Shown here piece by piece: positions 39,609-41,928 of a DNA stretch of 41,928 nt. The notes beneath the pieces were generated by a model. It searched no databases. It had not been told where the DNA came from and saw only the letters and a list, made by a program, of their open reading frames with translations. Every line of letters begins with the position of its first letter. Position 1 is the stretch's first letter. Source of the DNA: Akkermansiaceae bacterium UBA3385 (GTDB taxonomy: Bacteria > Verrucomicrobiota > Verrucomicrobiia > Verrucomicrobiales > Akkermansiaceae); NCBI GenBank assembly GCA_002358905.1, contig DEPT01000020.1:1-41928 (forward strand), in the 5' to 3' direction. Position numbers and translations under genes: made by a program.

Positions 39609-40175
39609 TTAATCTTCAATGGGGTTTGTTGTAAGATATTCACGCATGTGTTGTAAAGAATACCGATAGCGGGAAGTCACAGTCGACAGCTTGGTTCCGG
39701 TCATATCAGCGATCTGCTGAAAGGTATGACCGCCCCACATGTGGAGAACCACAACTTCTGCTGCATCCGGTGCTAATTGCTTCAACGCATTTTCGACCTT
39801 TTTACGTACATAGTCATTATCTGCGCTGGAGGCAAGCCATGGCATTTCCTCTATACCCTCACTCATAACCTCCTGCTGGGCAACTTCGTAATTCTTACGC
39901 ACTTGTTCCCGGCGGCCTCGGTCCATGGCAAGGTGCCGAATGGCGACACACACATAACTGCGCCACTTGGACGAATCGCCATCAAAAGCTCCGCTTTTCA
40001 CTGCGTTCACGAGCTGCACCAGTGCCTCCTGCAGCACATCCTCTGCATCGGCTTCACTGCGGCACTGCTGCCGCGCAAAAAGCAGAAGAAAAGAACCATG
40101 CTCAGTCAGCCAGGCAGACCAATCTATATCTGATTTTTGTCTTTTTTTTGAGGTATAAGTAGAAGAAGCATTCAT
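39609..40175 (-). CDS. ECF-type RNA polymerase sigma factor
   Basis: The 188-residue protein has the two domains of group IV sigma70 factors. Sigma2 covers about residues 20-90, with FLLLFARQQCRSEADAEDVLQEALVQLV and WRSYVCVAIRHLAMDRGRREQ, the latter being the region that contacts the -10 element. Sigma4 covers about 130-178: LKQLAPDAAEVVVLHMWGGHTFQQIADMTGTKLSTVTSRYRYSLQHMRE, including the helix-turn-helix. It is first in a sigma/anti-sigma/PDZ operon. I could not find a convincing promoter upstream; GAAAC lies about 23 nt before the ATG and may be an autoregulated -35. Target genes are unknown. Confidence 0.9.
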   Translation of the reverse strand: MNASSTYTSKKRQKSDIDWSAWLTEHGSFLLLFARQQCRSEADAEDVLQEALVQLVNAVKSGAFDGDSSKWRSYVCVAIRHLAMDRGRREQVRKNYEVAQQEVMSEGIEEMPWLASSADNDYVRKKVENALKQLAPDAAEVVVLHMWGGHTFQQIADMTGTKLSTVTSRYRYSLQHMREYLTTNPIED

Positions 40176-40238
40176 GGGCTCACATGATATAGGCGTTTCA
40201 GTAGTGTTGTTTTATCTCAACAAATTCATTTTCTCCAG

Positions 40239-40276
40239 AAAAAAAAGCACTCGCAGATAAAATTTCTGCGAGTGCT
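40239..40276 (-). terminator. Terminator of aspS
   Basis: A perfect 12-bp stem (40246-40257 with 40265-40276), 7-nt loop, followed on the minus strand by eight T. It begins 20 nt after the aspS stop. Confidence 0.92.
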
Positions 40277-40296
40277 GCTATAAAAGTCAGGCAGAA

Positions 40297-41928
40297 TCAG
40301 GCCTGCTGTTCCGCTGCAGCCTTCTCAGCCTCCAGCTTCTGGCGCAGCTTCTCAGGCAGCTTGACCTGAATATGCACATCACGCAGCTGGTTGGGTTCTG
40401 CGGCAGCGGGAGACTCACTCATGAGGTCTGCACCACGGTTATTCTTCGGGAAGGCAATCACCTCGCGGATGGAATCGCACTTACCGATGAGCATGACCAC
40501 ACGGTCCAGGCCCAGGGCCAGACCACCGTGGGGCGGTGCGCCGAAGGAGAATGCAGCCAGCAGGTGGCCGAACTGCTCCTGAATGGTGGCGTCATCCAGA
40601 CCCAGGGCGCGGAATGTGGCATCCTGAAGTTCCTTCTCATGAATACGGATGGAACCGCCACCCAGCTCGTTGCCGTTGAAGATGACATCGTATGCCTCGG
40701 CGCAGATATCGGTGGAAATCTCACCCTTGAGCACCTTCTCCACATCTTCCGGCACGGGGCGGGTGAAGGGATGGTGAATGGCGCAGAAACGCTGTTCCTC
40801 TTCGTCCCAGCCGAAAAGCGGGAAGCGGTTTACCCAGAACAGGTCAACCTCATCGTTGTCCTTCAGCAGCTCCATGAAGTCTGCACAGGCCAGACGCACG
40901 CGACCAAGAATGGTGCAGCTCTGCTCCCAGGCACCGGCTGCAAAGAAGATGCAGTCGCCGCTCTCAATGTTCAGGCGCTCCTTCAGGGCATCAATCTCTG
41001 CATCCGTCAGGCGCTTGGTGATGGGGCTCTTCCAGCCGTCACGGTCATTCACATCGCGCACCTTGATGTAGGCAAGCCCCTTGGCACCGGCCTCAATGGC
41101 AGTCTGCGTAAGGGAATCCACCTGTCCCACAGAGGGGTTGAAGCCCTTGGCGTTGATAGCCTTCACCACACCGCCATTGGCAATGGCACCGGAGAATACA
41201 CGGAAATCACTGGTAGCGAAAATATCGGAGCAGTCCGTAATCTTCATTTCAAAGCGGCGTTCCGGCTTATCAGAGCCGTACTGGTCCATGGCATCATGCC
41301 AGGTCATACGGGGGAACGGAGTCACGATATCGCGACCCACACTCTCCTTGAACACGCGCTTGAGCATGGCCTCAATCCAGGCGTAAATATCCTCAGGGGT
41401 AATGAAGGATGCTTCAATATCAATCTGCGTGAACTCAGGCTGACGGTCGGCGCGCAGGTCTTCGTCGCGGAAGCAACGGGCCACCTGGAAATAGCGTTCC
41501 ATACCAGCCACCATGAGCAGCTGCTTGTACTGCTGCGGAGCCTGGGGCAGCGCATAGAACGCACCAGGGGTCAGACGGCTGGGCACCAGGAAGTCACGGG
41601 CACCTTCGGGAGTACTCTTGGAAAGAATCGGGGTTTCAATCTCCAGGAAGCCCTGCTCGTCGAGGTAGTCGCGCATGGTCTTAGTAATGCGGTGGCGCAG
41701 AATCATGTTGCGCTGCATAGCAGGACGACGCAGATCCAGGAAGCGGTACTTAAGACGGATATCCTCGTTGGCAATGTTGCGATCCAGCTGGAAAGGAAGC
41801 ACGGCAGCCGGGTTCAGCACCGTGAGGGTCGTAGCTTCCACTTCAATCTCACCAGTGGCCAGATCCGGGTTCGTGGCATCGATTTCTTCGGTCTTCAAGC
41901 GGTGCACCACCTTACCGGTCACCTGAAT
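40297..41928 (-). CDS. aspS: Aspartyl-tRNA synthetase, 5' end outside window
   Basis: AspRS charges tRNA-Asp (and tRNA-Asn when non-discriminating). The window carries the C-terminal 543 codons; the frame is open to the edge and reads IQVTGKVVHRLK, so the N-terminal OB-fold domain is mostly cut off. Class II motifs are clear: motif 1 RYRFLDLRRPAMQRN region, motif 2 FRDEDLRADRQPEFTQ, and motif 3 GLALGLDRVVMLI near the end. The bacterial GAD insertion lies between motifs 2 and 3 (about 280-420 in this fragment). The C-terminus has a short helical Lys/Ala/Glu-rich tail. No gatCAB genes are seen, so its specificity is undecided. A strong terminator follows. Confidence 0.97.
   Translation of the reverse strand: MQVTGKVVHRLKTEEIDATNPDLATGEIEVEATTLTVLNPAAVLPFQLDRNIANEDIRLKYRFLDLRRPAMQRNMILRHRITKTMRDYLDEQGFLEIETPILSKSTPEGARDFLVPSRLTPGAFYALPQAPQQYKQLLMVAGMERYFQVARCFRDEDLRADRQPEFTQIDIEASFITPEDIYAWIEAMLKRVFKESVGRDIVTPFPRMTWHDAMDQYGSDKPERRFEMKITDCSDIFATSDFRVFSGAIANGGVVKAINAKGFNPSVGQVDSLTQTAIEAGAKGLAYIKVRDVNDRDGWKSPITKRLTDAEIDALKERLNIESGDCIFFAAGAWEQSCTILGRVRLACADFMELLKDNDEVDLFWVNRFPLFGWDEEEQRFCAIHHPFTRPVPEDVEKVLKGEISTDICAEAYDVIFNGNELGGGSIRIHEKELQDATFRALGLDDATIQEQFGHLLAAFSFGAPPHGGLALGLDRVVMLIGKCDSIREVIAFPKNNRGADLMSESPAAAEPNQLRDVHIQVKLPEKLRQKLEAEKAAAEQQA

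Overview
The window reads as a stretch of chromosome from a Gram-negative bacterium, most likely a Verrucomicrobiota member near Akkermansia. That placement is an inference from gene content: a giant type V autotransporter with a verrucomicrobial-looking signal peptide, many lipoproteins, a bactofilin beside pyrH-frr, an MsbA-like exporter pair, and very little Shine-Dalgarno usage. No 16S or marker comparison was possible. Nearly all of the DNA is coding, and there is no rRNA, tRNA, CRISPR array, insertion sequence or prophage that I can see.

Layout. 1-2076 (minus): pyrH-frr-bactofilin operon with a terminator, and at the far left a candidate leftward promoter overlapped by a perfect 16-bp palindrome. 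2323-5337 (plus): trmB-tgt-yajC, a strong terminator, then aroE. 5370-7402: two AT-richer glycosyltransferases. 7451-9494: phosphosugar mutase and terminator. 9562-10814: two unknown lipoproteins. 10815-11124: a non-coding stretch with inverted repeats and a C9 tract inside a putative promoter. 11125-17691: a 2188-residue autotransporter with a 900-bp tandem duplication. 17784-20788: dapA-dapB-folK-panB. 20791-22868 (minus): two small exported proteins and Mrp. 22918-23904: UDP-glucuronate decarboxylase. 23906-27568 (minus): a 46-residue lipoprotein, hflX, an L,D-transpeptidase and yifB/comM. 27654-29296 (minus): a Sel1-repeat protein and a lipoprotein. 29486-31090: an ABC-F ATPase. 31152-34786 (minus): two MsbA-like ABC exporters. 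34958-36292: a 444-residue lipoprotein. 36472-38279: parB and a glutaminyl-cyclase-like M28 lipoprotein. 38284-40175 (minus): ECF sigma factor, putative anti-sigma factor and PDZ protein. 40297-41928 (minus): aspS, 5' end cut by the window edge.

Most operons are housekeeping (translation, lysine/peptidoglycan precursors, folate, pantothenate) mixed with envelope genes (lipoproteins, exporters, L,D-transpeptidase, glycosyltransferases, UXS). The points that stand out are: (1) the autotransporter promoter, where nine cytosines separate the -35 and -10 hexamers, a layout typical of phase variation; (2) a queuosine tRNA-guanine transglycosylase that keeps both catalytic aspartates but has lost all four zinc ligands; (3) repeated sigma70-like promoters (TTGnnn, 16-17 bp, TAnaaT) whose -10 box lies only 6-16 nt before the start codon, which implies leaderless or near-leaderless mRNAs and corrects several start codons; and (4) a 46-residue lipoprotein gene upstream of hflX that length cut-offs would miss.
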